Shown: positions 1 to 21,125, numbered from the stretch's first letter. The stretch: DNA of 64,000 bases from Gonocerus acuteangulatus (GCA_946811695.1 OX328130.1:76405599-76469598); one strand, 5' to 3'. The notes: a model not told the origin generated them from the sequence alone. A program made the numbers and translations.

Positions 1-574
1 TTCACTAAGTTTCCCTTTTATGTTAACTACTAATATGTAACTTTGTTATGTACGATCCTTGTTTAAATTAGAGCAAATCGCCTTTGTTGCGGAGCTTATA
101 TATAAAAATAAAAATAAATAAATAACAAATATCTTCTTACGTACAGTCATTTTTCTTAAGCGTTACCTTGAAGAGATATTATCCTACCCTCGTTGTAGTC
201 TACTTGTTTCAAGAGAGGACTGTACCCCTAATCACTCTATTACATCAATATTTAGGGGGGGGCATACCTTACCCCTCCGGTCCCTCATTAAATATTTAAA
301 GAAAGATTTATTATCTAAAACTATAAGCACATTACGACCTTTGAGAGAATAGTTATTCGAAGAATTACCCCAGAGGGCTTTCATTTTCCTCTGGTAGTTT
401 GTAGTTGTTATCATGGTCTATAAGGGATAACCACAGAGCTGGGGTCTATCCACGTCCTCGGTCTATGGGGAGTCAGTGTGGCCTATGCTTAGCCTTACCA
501 AGCATTAATCCTACCACTGACCATTAAGTTGTATTTAGAGACTCTTTTGGGATTTTAGGAAGGATTTGCAAAGC
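1..574. other. AT-rich non-coding stretch
   Basis: I see no gene here. The short open frames lack domains, codon structure or splice sites. Runs of T/A and one G-run near 255 are the only obvious features. Confidence 0.5.
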
Positions 575-740
575 TGCAAAATACTACTAGTCTTGGCCAT
601 TAGCGCCGACATCCATGGTGCAGGCGAGAATTTCCTCAACGGGCCCTGAAATGAGAAAACTCCCTGCCACCGGCGGGACTCGAACCCACCACCCCCCGCA
701 TGAAAATCCAAGGCGTTAGCCACTAAACCACGGGGAGACT
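575..740 (-). mobile_element. tRNA-derived SINE, family B
   Basis: Read on the - strand it starts with a tRNA-like head (GGTCTA near the A box, then GGTTCGAGTCC-type box B) and continues into the family body that ends 'GGCGCTAATGG'. The same body occurs at 31520-31740, 45795-46023, 51218-52835 (split) and 39366-39442. The poly(A) tail of this copy is lost. It is a pol III-transcribed, non-coding retroposon that depends on a LINE for movement. Confidence 0.8.
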
Positions 741-884
741 ATTGTAGGAAATTTGATAAACTTTCGAATAGCCATTTTGATATTTTTTTCTCAGCCCTCT
801 GACCTGATCGTATCTTATTTTAAATGAGCTCGAGTATCTAAAAGTATGTTCTTGTAGAATAAGCCGGTTTCCTTTGATCACCGA

Positions 885-1505
885 ACTAAGGCTGCACCTA
901 ATTTGGACCCCTATTTCCGATCCGATCCGATTTCGTGGGATCAACAACGGCCGTCAGCGGCCGACGTCAGTGCCTACATTGGTCCCGACCTGATCAGATC
1001 CGGTTTAGTCATAGCTATACCACCTAATAAGCATAGAAACCTTCGATTAGGATGAATGTTGGAGGTAAGAGAAGCATTAGTATCCATATTTTAAAATTAT
1101 TTATAAGAAAGGTAGCTATTTATTTTATTTATTTATAAGAAGGTTTTAAGAATTGGAAGGTTGAAAAAAATCGGAAGGTTATGGACATTGGATGTTTGTA
1201 AAAATCTTTCCACGTTTAATATACAACAAAAAACAAAAATTTCATTAGCTTTCATTTAAAAAAAAGAAAAATAAAATGCATTGAATTCGGTTTAGATGTA
1301 GAAGCTGTAGGCCTTTTTGAAACACAATATGTCGTTTGGCGCCATTTTGCGTCGACGGTCGCCCGAGAATCGGTGGCCATCGAATCGGATCGGGTCGGGA
1401 CCAATGTAGACACCTCCATTGAGATGCATGTGTTTGTTTTTATTCCGACAGTCGGTGACTATCGGATCGGATCGGCTACATTGGGTGTGCCCGCAACTTC
1501 CATGG
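885..1505. mobile_element. MITE with GATCCGAT-rich inverted ends
   Basis: The left end reads AAGGCTGCACCTA followed by GATCCGATCCGAT; the right end carries the inverted counterpart (ATCGGATCGGATCGG then GGGTGTGCCC). A better copy lies at 39519-40193 and shares the internal block 'TTTTTGAAACACAA'. No open frame of note. It looks like a non-autonomous DNA transposon; the superfamily is unclear because I could not define a clean target duplication. Confidence 0.6.
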
Positions 1506-3000
1506 TGTCCGTCTTGGAATATCACATCCCATTCGCATAATAAAACTCTAGTTAGCCTAACCTATATACACAAGTAGATGATACGCCGTAAAAAAAAAAC
1601 CCCTGAAAGAAGTTCAATAAAAGTTCTATTCGATTGATTGTTCAAAATTCTTGGATCATTTTTAAGCTTATAAACGCAAAATCTTTGATCTAGAAATATA
1701 GTGCGAAATTACCTTAACCTCGTAAACTGTCTACATTTCCAACAGGGCTACCAAAAATCGTCAACCTCAAACGACCTTAATTTTCGCCATTTTTCGAAGG
1801 AATGTGGCTCTTGAGATTGCTCTCTTGAAAGAAGTCCAATTAAAAGATACTTAAAATTATCCAAATGAGTCCCAAACCTCACAGCACGTATTATCTAAAA
1901 GCGGACATGTCGAATGTTTTAGCGCGGTTACTCCCATGGTATCTCCAAAGGGAGAACCCGCTTATGAGGTTGACCTCACGACGCGATCCGGAAGTGCCGA
2001 CTAGAAACTTTCTCGTTTCAATTTTTGTAAGACTTTCTCAATCTTTTTGTAAGTCATTATTTTTTTGTGAGTACTTAGAATCACGGGATTCAATTGAAAT
2101 ATTTTCTACATCTTTGAAATTTATCCCAACGAAGATGTTTAAATTTTGGTTATAGTTGGAGTTAAGGAAGTATACGAAAACAAATATTTTATTACTATAC
2201 ATGAAAAGTTTTCGGATCTTCATACATTTTTCGTAAATATCTCGATAACGGTTGGGAAATCGTGGTAAGTGGAAGGTGACCATTCGAATGCTTACTAAAT
2301 TCTCTACAAAAAAGGTTCCGAAGCAATATTCGATAGGGCAACGTTAATCAGAGATATAAGCGCTTAAAACTTAAAAAGTGTTTGTTTTGAAAGGGGTTTT
2401 CTCTTTGTTTATCTCACTTTTTAATTGGTTGTTTTTTGTTTTAAATTGCATTTATCAGTAAAATTAGTATTGTAGTAAAATAAGCTAAGAAACGGTGAAA
2501 GGTATTGATAATAAGTTTGGAGTGGCTGTAGTAATCAAGATGGCTGTGGCTAATCATGATGACGTATGCACAGTTTGTTTTGAATTCTCCTATCTATATA
2601 ACCTTCCTCATAGCCTCCAACTGAAGATATCGTTATTTCTTATTTTATAGAAAGATTTAACCCACGAGAGAATGTAATTTTATTCGCCATGAAGCACATA
2701 TTTACAGTCGATTATAACAGTAAAACGAATTTGCTAGTAAAAAACGATACTTAAAAAGACAACGAATTTTTGGTTGTTTAGAATAGAGCCTTCTCAGCAG
2801 TAGTCGAAGAGTAAGTACGTTTTCAGTACATAATTGTATTGACTTATACAGATTAAGAATTATCCGCTTCTGTGTAAGTTGGCTACTGTCAGTTTCCTGT
2901 GATTTGTGATGCTAATCTAATCCATTTCTTCGAGATGTACGGAACCACGCTAAGTTGACGCAGTTCCTGCGAGTCGGACTTTTTAAATATTACAAATGAA
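1506..3000. other. unassigned AT-rich region
   Basis: No convincing gene. The open frames at 1865-2155 (+) and 2038-2283 (-) overlap each other and show no family resemblance, so I treat them as chance. Confidence 0.45.
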
Positions 3001-3007
3001 TAATCTA

Positions 3008-3053
3008 CTTTCCTCGGAGTCGGAAAGTAGATACTTTCCGACTCCGAGGAAAG
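3008..3053. repeat. perfect 20-bp-arm hairpin
   Basis: Arms CTTTCCTCGGAGTCGGAAAG (3008-3027) and its reverse complement (3034-3053) are separated by 6 bases. The transcript would form a strong hairpin. No poly-U tract follows, so a terminator role is not supported. Confidence 0.85.
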
Positions 3054-3094
3054 CATTAATCCAACTTATATTATTTTTAATATTCTTTACTGTT

Positions 3095-3250
3095 AAGTTC
3101 ATAGGGGCCGTATGAACTCCGTGTCTAAGGTCGTGGGTTCGATTCCCACTAGGGGTGATGGCTTTTCTTTCGAAAAAAGAAAAGGCAAGACACCTATCCT
3201 GGCAAGAAAAGGGTGGTAACCTTTAGATAACCCATCCTAAAATTCTTTGT
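3095..3250 (+). mobile_element. SINE-like fragment with tRNA-type box B
   Basis: The block near 3130-3157 contains GGGTTCGATTCCCAC, a B-box with a short stem, as in the 3' half of a tRNA. It is followed by 'GGGTGGTAACCTTTAGATA', close to the body of the 5S-derived SINEs at 21000-21125 and 34222-34378 (GGGTGGCAACCT.TAGATA). I read it as a truncated SINE with a tRNA-like head and a shared body. Confidence 0.45.
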
Positions 3251-3443
3251 CAATAATAAATTTCGTTGAAATTACTTCACGTTCTTTCGTTAAACACTTC
3301 TTTCTTATTAGATACCCAGGTCGTATACCGCATTTCGTTACAATATAACGTAAATTATGACCGGTATGAGTAAATTAGTAATTTGGGTCCGGAGTAACCC
3401 CCCCTCCTAATGAACCGATTTAGTTTTTTTTACAACAGATTTT

Positions 3444-3480
3444 TCTCTTTAGATTACCACAACGAGGTAATCTAAAGAGA
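3444..3480. repeat. 15-bp-arm hairpin
   Basis: TCTCTTTAGATTACC is followed after about 7 bases by its reverse complement. It lies in otherwise featureless sequence and could be the core of an old MITE. Confidence 0.75.
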
Positions 3481-3570
3481 GTTGCCAAGTTTCGTCACAA
3501 TACTATAAAAATTACGGATGGCATTGGATAACTACTTTGGCTACTGAGTAAACCCCCCTTTCCTATCCAC

Positions 3571-3830
3571 ATGTACCTATTTTGCTGGGTAATGAACTCG
3601 TGTCCCGCATTGAGATGTCATAACTTTAAGGGTTTATTCTGCACCTCATTTGTAGTTCAGGGACACAGAAATGAGCGTCCTATCTCAACACGTACCAAAG
3701 CTATTCAAACTTTTGTCTATTTTCAAAACTATTGGTTTTTTTTTTTTTTATGAAAAACTGTTTTCCGGATTTCTGGTTAAGGTTTCGTAAATAATGACCA
3801 CATTTTTAGAATCTAATAGGTAAGATCGAT
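3571..3830. mobile_element. half copy of the mariner-type MITE found at 34399-34952
   Basis: The sequence from 'CCCGCATTGAGATGTCATAA' through 'TTTTCCGGATTTCTGGTTAA' matches one arm of the palindromic element at 34399-34952. The second arm is missing, so this is a solo arm. Confidence 0.65.
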
Positions 3831-3839
3831 CGATATTTT

Positions 3840-4602
3840 TTTCTTTTTTAAAATTAATTCACTCTTTTATTGATATTTATAATCTGTAAAAATATGTACA
3901 ATAAGTAAATTTGGTTAAACAATGGCAACACACTGGATGAGATGAGGGGAGAAGGTAGACATTACTGCTACTCCCAATGACAGTTCTGGTCTTATCTTAT
4001 TTTAATGTAAAATTGGTTGAACTATGTACACTATTTACACAATTTCATGCAATAAGTTGTCTCGTGGCCAATGGCGGAGGCGGCGAGGAGGATTATCAGG
4101 AATAATATTGGAAGAGAGGGATCTGCCAAGAGGATTGGGGTGGGCTGGGAGTTTAGAGAAAACATTCAGGAATCGGGATTTGGCTAAATCATGGACAAAG
4201 GGTATATCAGTGTCTCGGTGGATGGTTAGGTTTGAAACGTAGAAAGGAGCGTTGAGGATTTTTTTTGAGGACTTTGGATTGAAAACGTTGGATAATGTTT
4301 ATATTTGATGGCTTAGCTGATCCCCATAGTTCTATTCCGTATGTCCATATCGGTATTATATATTGTCAGTTTGTTTTTTGTGTCAAGTTTTGATTTGAGT
4401 CCATTTAGACGTCGGAGAAGTCCAAAGCGTTTGTTCAGTGATAAAGATTTGAAGAACTTTTTCAAATATTCCTTCACGAGTCCAACCTCAATAGCTGCTG
4501 TCCTTCGGAGGAAAGTGCTAAAAGCCTTTGACTTGATTATTATGGTCCTACCATGTATTTTCCCGCGGCTGCCGCCGATCCTGTATAGGTGCTTGTCGAG
4601 AG
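3840..4602 (-). pseudogene. 3' end of a Jockey-like LINE reverse transcriptase
   Basis: On the - strand a decayed frame reads through motifs of the thumb/C-terminal part of Jockey-type RTs: 'FGLLRRLNGLKSKL', 'LTIYNTDMDIRN', then after a frameshift 'APFYVSNLTIHRDTDIPF' and the family terminus 'HPNPLGRSLS...PPRRLRHWPRDNLLH' (about 4045-4240). The corresponding motifs occur in the fragment at 28330-29045. Below 4045 is an untranslated tail ending in AATAAA and an A-rich run near 3840. The upstream part is cut at 4602 by the Harbinger insertion; 15167 onward may hold the rest. Non-functional: frameshifted and truncated. Confidence 0.75.
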
Positions 4603-4605
4603 TAA

Positions 4606-4735
4606 GGCCCAGCGCACACGGTGAGACTATTCTGCAACTCGAGTTGCAAACTAGTTGCGTCTGAAACCAGTTTGCAACTTTTTTCAGCAAAAGGCGCGAC
4701 TGTTCTGCAACTCGAGTTGCAAACCAGTTGCGTAT
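4606..4735 (+). repeat. Harbinger left inverted end with GTTGC motifs
   Basis: After the terminal 20 bp the end contains repeated TGCAACTCGAGTTGCAA and related GTTGC/GCAAC words, mirrored at the right end. Such subterminal repeats are the usual place for transposase or partner-protein binding; which protein binds here is inference. Confidence 0.85.
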
Positions 4736-5283
4736 AAAATTATTTATTAACAAAAACAAAACACGCGAGTATATTGGCTTGTTGTAAATCAATTGCCCAA
4801 CATTTTAGAAAGTTTTTATATAGTGAGCTACGTGTTTTTGGTTGGTGCGATGTCAGACTCAGACGATGAAGACGTTGTCAGCTATTACCAATACCGCAGA
4901 CGGCGGAGGACAGAGAGAGAGCACTGGGTTCACCCTTATTTCATCAAAAATTTGGACTCTAGGTTATTTATAGCAGCTAGAGAGCTGTCTCAATCCGACA
5001 GAAAATTCAGATCGTTTTATAGAATGCAAAAAGATACCTTCTTGGAATTAACAAGACTTGTTGGCCCTTCATTGGAAAAGATCGACACACCTATGAGAGA
5101 AAGCATTCCTGCACAGGAAAGAATAATGATCACTCTGAGGTAAGTTTAATAATTCTACTGTATTGTCATTATAAAATTACAGTAGCATAGGTATTGACAT
5201 TATTAGTAGATTATTTATTTAAATTGGATAAATTTATTAACGATATAAATGCATATAAAATTATATAAATTAAGTAAACGTTT

Positions 5284-14282
<8,999 letters not shown>

Positions 14283-14489
14283 GATGCTATTTACGTAAAT
14301 ACACTTTTCTTGAAACTGCCTTTGTTTACATAACACAACACAATATAGCTGAAAACCATATGTAGTAAATAACCTTTCTTGTAACTAAGCAACCGCAATA
14401 TCGATAAAATGCATGGCTGTCCGACGAAACTCTCGTGCAACTCAAATGCAACGCAACTGCAACCTCGGGCCCACGGTTGCATGTGACAG

Positions 14490-15095
14490 GTTGCAAACTG
14501 GTTTGAAATCGTCAAAAACAAGTTGCGTCGTGTGCGCCTGCCTATTGAAATACATTGCCGAGGTCGCAAAACAGTTGCGCGTGCAACTGGAGTTGCAAAC
14601 GAGTTGCATCGTGTGCGATGGGCCTTAACATATGTTTGGTTTCAGGTTAGTTTGAAATCGTCAAAAACAAGTTGCGTCGTGTGCGCCTGCCTATTGAAAT
14701 ACATTGCCGAGGTCGCAAAACAGTTGCGCGTGCAACTGGAGTTGCAAACGAGTTGCATCGTGTGCGATGGGCCTTAACATATGTTTGGTTTCAGGTTAGT
14801 TTGAAATCGTCAAAAACAAGTTGCGTCGTGTGCGCCTGCCTATTGAAATACATTGCCGAGGTCGCAAAACAGTTGCGCGTGCAACTGGAGTTGCAAACGA
14901 GTTGCATCGTGTGCGATGGGCCTTAACATATGTTTGGTTTCAGGTTAGTTTGAAATCGTCAAAAACCAGTTGCGTCGTGTGCGCCTGTCCATTCAAATAC
15001 ATTGCCGAGGTCGCAAAACAGTTGCGCGTGCAACTGGAGTTGCAAACGAGTTGCATAGTGTGCGCCTGTCCATTGAAATACATTGCCGAGGTCGC
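14490..15095 (+). repeat. four 149-bp tandem units at the Harbinger right end
   Basis: Units start about 14523, 14672, 14821 and 14970 with near identity. Each contains CAAGTTGCGTCGTG, GTTGCGCGTGCAAC and GAGTTGCAAACGAGTTGC. The first three end GTGTGCGATGGGCCTTAA, a close variant of the true terminus GTGTGCGCTGGGCCTAA. The open frames across the array are repeat artefacts. Confidence 0.9.
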
Positions 15096-15163
15096 AAAAC
15101 AGTTGCGCGTGCAACTAGTTTGCAACTGGAGTTGCAAAACAGTCTCACCGTGTGCGCTGGGCC
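15067..15163 (-). repeat. Harbinger right inverted end
   Basis: Complement of the left end, including the terminal GGCCCAGCGCACACGGTGAG and GTTGCAAACTAGTTGC. Flanked by TAA at 15164-15166. Confidence 0.92.
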
Positions 15164-15166
15164 TAA

Positions 15167-15838
15167 GACACCTATAAACCGTGCCGGTGTTCTAAACACC
15201 TACCTCATTCTAAAGGTAACTAATTGATACATAAGCAGCGGGACAGCCGCCATGATGGATGGTTGGTTGCTGACTGGCTGGTTCTACCATTGTACGGCGG
15301 ACTAGCTTAATTATATTATTACTACAATAGCTAGGAGATTAGGGGCCGTTCCAAGATTCTTCATTAAATAGTTTTTGTAGGTACTAGGAGGTACAGGTAT
15401 CGGGCTGTGGTTGTAGAAGGCAGCGGAGATGAGTGATCTGAATCGATCTTTTAAAAGATCGATATTTTTAACACGATATATCGACTTTTCGAATCGATCT
15501 CTAAGGGCCGATAATTTTAAACAATCGATCTCCAAGGGCCGATCATTTTAAAGAATCGATCTCCAAGGGCCGATCTTTTCAAAGAATCAGGCATTGCTAT
15601 CTACCTCTCAAACCCTTCCCTGATCCAAAACGAGACATAATCAGTGTTTAAAGTTTATTAAACATAATTGCGAATGGCTGAACACAAAGGAGAGTGAAAC
15701 AAATTATTTTCCCCAGTGGATTGCGCATGCGCAATTGATCTTTTCTTCTTTCTATTGGCTATAGTTTGTTTTTAAGATATGTAAATACTGAACTTAAGCT
15801 ATTTAAATGCTGAACTTAAGCTATATGAATACTCAACT
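15167..15838. other. flanking sequence; possible upstream part of the interrupted LINE
   Basis: The first tens of bases may continue the RT frame that stops at 4602 (read on -, ...TVYRCL joins to TLDKHL), but this rests on few residues. 15420-15590 has a threefold repeat of GGGCCGAT..TTTT.AA.AATCGAT. No gene seen. Confidence 0.4.
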
Positions 15839-16060
15839 GGGGGCGAGGTTAGCTCAGTGGTAGGACACTCGACTAATGAACTGGAGGACCCAGGTTCTAA
15901 ACCCGACCGTGCACTAAAGATTTTTATCTTCTAGTTCGAGGATTGAATTTGGGGTCCCAGAACGTACCTAGGCTCACCCAACCTTCACTTAGTTAATCTC
16001 CCTTGTGTGCTGTATGGTCAAGAATCAGATTTCTCTACAGTATATGCCACTGTTGTAGTT
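15839..16060 (+). mobile_element. SINE family A, diverged and internally deleted
   Basis: Head GGGGGCGAGGTTAGCTCAG and a B box CAGGTTCTAAACCC are followed by the family body with gaps; the segment around GACTCTAGCAGTCGAAGC is missing. The tail is lost. Confidence 0.85.
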
Positions 16061-16318
16061 TACTACTTAAATTAGTTAACACTGATCTACAGGGACTAAA
16101 GTTTCTTTGAGAATCATGGAAAGAATATAAGTTACATAAAAATGTTGTTGTTTTTTATTTGAAATTACAAAATTCCCGTATTATGGTGTGTTCTCTAAAT
16201 GGAGGAAGTGTTATGGTTTAATGCATACCATCTATATTATAGCATGAAATATCCAAACAATATTATGTCTTGGAATTTTATAAAAATTATAATGAGTTTA
16301 TTAAACATTATTTAATAT

Positions 16319-17530
16319 TTACTGGGAAGAATGGCCATCCAGTCTTCGCGACAAAAAACGAGAAGAAGTTGTCCTCGCTCGTTTACGGATTGGACATACT
16401 CGACTTACCCAAGAATTTCTTATGACAAGACGCCACAAACCAATATGCAACATATGTAACACAGAACTTACGATTAAACATTTACTGACAGACTGCCAGA
16501 GAAGAGGCAATTACAACATCCCGTATGATATGCAAGTACTCCTAGACAATGATAGCCAGTACATCAACACTATACTGACTTACCTCAAGAATACAGGACT
16601 ATACCTACAGACTGGCAGAGAAGAGGCAATTACAACATCCCGTATGATATGCAAGAACTCCTAGGCAATGATAGCCAGTACATCAACACTCTACTGACTT
16701 ACCTCAAGAATACAGGACTATACCTACAGACTGGCAGAGAAGAAGCAATTACAACATACCGTATGATATGCATGAACTCCTAGGCAATGATAGCCAGTAC
16801 ATCAACACTATACTGACCTACCTCAAGAATACAGGACTATACCCACAGACTGCCAGAGAAGAAGCAATTACAACATACCGTATGATATGCAAGAACTCCT
16901 AGGCAATGATAGCCAGTACATCAACACTATACTGACTTACCTCAAGAATACAGGACTATACCCACAGACTGGCAGAGAAGAGGCAATTACAACATACCGT
17001 ATGATATGCAAGAACTCCTAGGCAATGATAGCCAGTACATCAACACTCTACTGACTTACCTCAAGAATACAGGACTATACCCACAGACTGGCAGAGATGA
17101 AGCAATTACAACATCCCGTATGATATGCAAGAACTCCTAGGCAATGATAGCCAGTACATCAACACTATACTGACCTACCTCAAGAATACAGGACTATACC
17201 CACAGACTGGCAGAGAAGAAGCAATTACAACATCCCGTATGATATGCAAGAACTCCTAGGCAATGATAGCCAGTACATCAACACTATACTGACCTACCTC
17301 AAGAATACAGAACTATACAACCTTATTTGATGAACGTCTGCAATGTTGGATTATAAGATATTATATTTCCATCGATACTAAGCACTATTTATACGTGAAC
17401 CCTACATCTAAACCATTACATAACCACTCACACTTCCAACACCAATATCCATGCTGATTTCCCACAATAGCTAAGATCGGAGGATTCGGATTGAAGCGGG
17501 ACACAATAAATAATTAAATGAATAAATAAA
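16319..17530 (+). pseudogene. LINE 3' end carrying seven 119-bp tandem units
   Basis: The frame from 16325 reads EEWPSSLRDKKREEVVLARL, RIGHTRLTQEFLMTRRHK and a zinc knuckle CNICNTELTIKHLLTDC. It is closely related to the C terminus of the element at 57743-60095. The last coding stretch (from NYNIPYDM) is then repeated with a 119-bp period at 16507, 16626, 16745, 16864, 16983, 17102 and 17221. Because 119 is not a multiple of three, each repeat shifts frame. A 3' untranslated tail ends in AATAAATAAT-type repeats near 17530. Strongly 5'-truncated and inactive. Confidence 0.85.
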
Positions 17531-18299
17531 TATTATTTAATTTATTGGAATGTTAGTAAACAAAAAGATAAATTATAATAATAACTAAAAAACTGAAAAA
17601 GAGACTTAAATATCAGGGAGGCCGTGACCGAAACGCGCCTGCGCCCTGACTCCCACCTGCCCAGCTGATATTACCATAATTATATAGATGTCGAATTGAT
17701 AGAGCCCGTCTCGCGGCCCTAGATATAGACATCAATATCCCTCTCAATTACCCCCCTCCCCCTCTCTCTCACCCCTCTATTTTACCCCCTCCCCTCCCCT
17801 CCATCCCCACCTCCCCTCTACAATATCTGAATATTGTCTTGGGTAAACATCGATTTATCACAGAGATAATACCTCGTCCATTTATCTAGCGCTCCTTGTC
17901 TCGACTTTTTGTTACTTTCATTTTATCCCCAGGAATTCCGTGTGATTTCTCCTTATGAACGAGTCTTAAAAAATGAGTATTTATGAATATGGAAATATTT
18001 AACTATTTATAATAAAACTAGCCGAATACCCGAGCCTCGTCACGGCAGATAAGTAGTTATTTTATTGCCTTAAATAATGTATCATCAAAATTAACTCTAC
18101 TATATAATTTTTTTCAGTTTATTATAACACGGTTCCCGTCATAATATATGTTGTTCGTCAATTGATAAGTAATCAATGAGTAATGTTTCTTGACCCTGGG
18201 GCGCTCCGGACCAGTGTCAATAAACATATAACATAGAGATAACCCGTTATCTATAGGTTACTAGTAACAGAAGTTATACCAGTAAAGGTTAAAATTCGT
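17531..18299. other. unassigned region with a C-rich tract
   Basis: 17740-17820 is pyrimidine-rich (CCCCTCCCCT). No coding frame, RNA gene or clear repeat seen. Confidence 0.4.
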
Positions 18300-18480
18300 T
18301 ATCTATATATATAAAAATCACGTGTCTGTTTTTCTGTTTTTCTGTTTGTTTGTTCCTTATACAAATCCACACCGTTTGACCAATTTGGACCAAACTTGGC
18401 ACACATGTACTTCTTGATACGGGAAATCTCCTAGGCTAGGTCAAAATAGTCAAATTTCGAAATTTGGTCAAAAGGTCAAA
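18300..18480 (-). repeat. dispersed repeat end (TTTGACCAATTTGGACC family)
   Basis: The stretch with CTGTTTGTTTGTTCCTTATA, CACACCGTTTGACCA and GGCACACATGTA matches repeats at 21295-21780 and, on the other strand, 47689-47985. It resembles the conserved 3' end of a LINE/SINE family; the exact family is uncertain. Confidence 0.6.
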
Positions 18481-18619
18481 AGTTTTGTTCAAGAAAAATT
18501 GGCTACACTGAACCATTCATATTCTGGCAGTCATTTTGAATAATATCTCAAATTTATTTGTTGATGTTCTTGATAATTAGAATAACTCGAACTCATTGAT
18601 GACTTTACATCATTATATA

Positions 18620-18624
<5 letters not shown>

Positions 18625-18676
<52 letters not shown>
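18625..18676. repeat. (AT)n microsatellite
   Basis: About 26 uninterrupted AT units. Confidence 0.95.
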
Positions 18677-18681
<5 letters not shown>

Positions 18682-19109
18682 CTTTTAGGCTTCACAGTTC
18701 GGAAGTAACGAGTTCCAAATTGTTAATTAAAGAAGAGTGAATTGTTCAAAAATAGTAATTTTCTTTCCAGTGTTGCCTAGGTGGAGATTAGCAAGCTAAA
18801 AAAAACTTTCTTCTTTTTTTGCGAAAAGTTTTTCTTTTGCGAACAAAACTTTTCAGTTTTAACCTGTATGTTTATCTAAATTATAGCCGTATATTCTCAA
18901 GATTTGGACAAGTAATATCATATAAGATCAATTTTATTAATTTCTGATGAAAATGTAGAGCAACACTGAGCCCCTAGAAGCCATTAACCATTATCCTTTT
19001 TTTTAAGTTTGGTTTGTTTATCTAATTTCCAAAACTTTTTAGTTTTAGTAAAATATTAGTGTTTACCTAAATTATAGTCTTATATTCTTAAAATTTTGAC
19101 TAATATATA

Positions 19110-20570
19110 TTAATAAGTAATTTAAAATATTAAGTTTTTGATCAGTTGAAAAATGTTGTGATTATCTAAATTATAACCCTATATTCTCAGATTTTGGATT
19201 AATATCATATATTAGTAAGTAATTTGAAATATCAAGTATTTGATCTGTTGATTTGGAGTTTCCTGTTTGTTTTCCATAGTTAATTTTTTTGTATTTGTGA
19301 ATTTCATTTTATCTCATGCATTTGCTTAACATAAACTATGTCTTCAACATTAACCTGCACAGAACTTTAATAATTTAAATACTTTTAGTTCTTTAACGTA
19401 CCTCCTAAAATCATCTATGTGTGACATGATATTTAAACATTTGGGTCATTCCATGTCAAATCAACCCAAAAAAATAGGATTTGACACCCATGATCTCAGA
19501 TTTTAATGAAACTTGGCATGTTCATTCCTTTCATGGATATAAGTAAGAATATAAAATAGTTTTTCTCAATCTCAAATAGTTTAATTTTATACCCTGCTAA
19601 AGTATTTCAAATTTTGCAGTTATCATCGATTGGACAAAGGAAGTGCACTTAGTTCTAGAATATATATCATACCTATCGACCAATGTTGATGCCATTTTCT
19701 ATGACAATACTTCAATAAATATGGAAGCCAGAAAAAAAAATAATATAAGCATAAAGTTATTACAAATGTTCTGAAAAAATCCTGAAGTGTTAAAATGCAT
19801 TTTGTAAAAATTAAATATGGCGTTCCACACTAAGTGGAATATCATCAAACGATAAAAAGAAAATCACTAACATAGTTTTTTATTATTATTCCAAAAGGTA
19901 TACACTATCACATGAAAAAATAAAATGTATGGTTTTTTCACTCTTTAATTTTTTTCCCCGTTAAATACAAAAAATTGTTCAATTAAAATTTTAGCTAATA
20001 ATATATTATTTTTTATAGTACAGCGATTTAATTTTAAAAACTATAAAAAATAACCCAAAGCTATTCAGAATGAAAACTACATGTACAAAACATTCATTAC
20101 TTCAGTGAAGGGTTTGCTGGGCAATATAAAATGAAATACAGCTTAATTTTTATCACATGTAACTGCACACCAGTAACTAACATTAAAATTTGAAATATTA
20201 AGTTTTTGATCTGTTAACTTGCTGGTTTCAGTTCGTTTTCCATAGTTGAATTTTCGATTTGCGAATTGCATTTTATCACATGCATTTGCTTAATAAAAAC
20301 TATGTCTTTAACAGTAACCCATGGACTGTCCGAACTTATAGCAGGCTCAATATCTACTTGGCTCATACGGAGAATTGTAGTGTTTGTCATTAAACTAGAT
20401 GCAACATTAGCAAACTCTACTGAGTTTTTTACATTTTTAGTTTCAGATTTGCTCATAACTTCCATTAGAGACCAAGGATTTTACTCTTTCTCCCACCCTA
20501 TCTACTACACGTTTGTCATGAGCTGTAGTAAAATATTTCTGCTAAAACTTTTTGTGAAATTTTTCTGAAT
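19110..20570. repeat. old dispersed element with an internal direct repeat
   Basis: 19225-19345 and 20195-20310 are diverged direct copies (TTTGATCTGTTNA, TTTTCCATAGTT, CATGCATTTGCTTAA, AAACTATGTCTT). 19440-19520 holds GGTCATTCCATGTCAAATCA and GAAACTTGGCATGT. The - strand frame 20214-20465 (83 codons) could be the end of a transposon protein, but I recognise no domain. No other gene here. Confidence 0.45.
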
Positions 20571-20997
20571 GTATGTAAAGCAATCTTGACATATATTTAT
20601 TTTTAAACTGAGACAATGGATTATTACTGTAAATAATTTCATTTTGACAAATCATAATTTTTTATTATTTTATCATATAATCTTATCAAAAGTGCGTATA
20701 CAGAATTCATACCTTTATGTTTAGTATCGGAAGAAATGAGAAAAGTAGTGCATTTGTTTTTGAAAAATAATGCTGCTGTAAATAATTGAACAGTTTCTCA
20801 TGACCACAATCCTGATTGAATTCTGTTTTAACAATCGCAAGAATAAGCCATTGCAAGAACGGACGTTTTCTTTTCATTAATCAGTTATTTTATTTTATTT
20901 AATTCATTTATATTCATTCTTTTTTTTTATTTCTTTCACCTAATTTGTAATTTTGATATTATAATTTGTTTCTTTTTCAATATTATTATTTTTTTTT

Positions 20998-21125
20998 GTG
21001 TGTGTGTGTGTGTGTGTTTAACGGCGCATCTACAACTTGGCCATTAGCGCCGGGCTATCTATAGGTTGCCACCCTTTTATAATGCCAACAGCACGTGGTC
21101 GGTCACCCATTCAGGTACTGACCAT
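20998..21125 (-). mobile_element. 5S rRNA-derived SINE fragment
   Basis: On the - strand GTCAGTACCTGAATGGGTGACCG corresponds to the internal promoter C-box region of 5S rRNA (..TTAGTACTTGGATGGGTGACCGCC..). It is followed by GGGTGGCAACCTATAGATAG and a tail GGCGCTAATGGCCAAG that it shares with family B. A (GT)n tract adjoins it. Confidence 0.65.

Noticed and set aside
14413..15227. Chain of overlapping Cys/Arg-rich open frames
   Set aside because: They follow the 149-bp tandem units and change frame together with them; no domain.
20214..20465. 83-codon frame as a real small gene
   Set aside because: It overlaps a dispersed direct repeat and has no start context, splice sites or known motif; most likely a transposon remnant.
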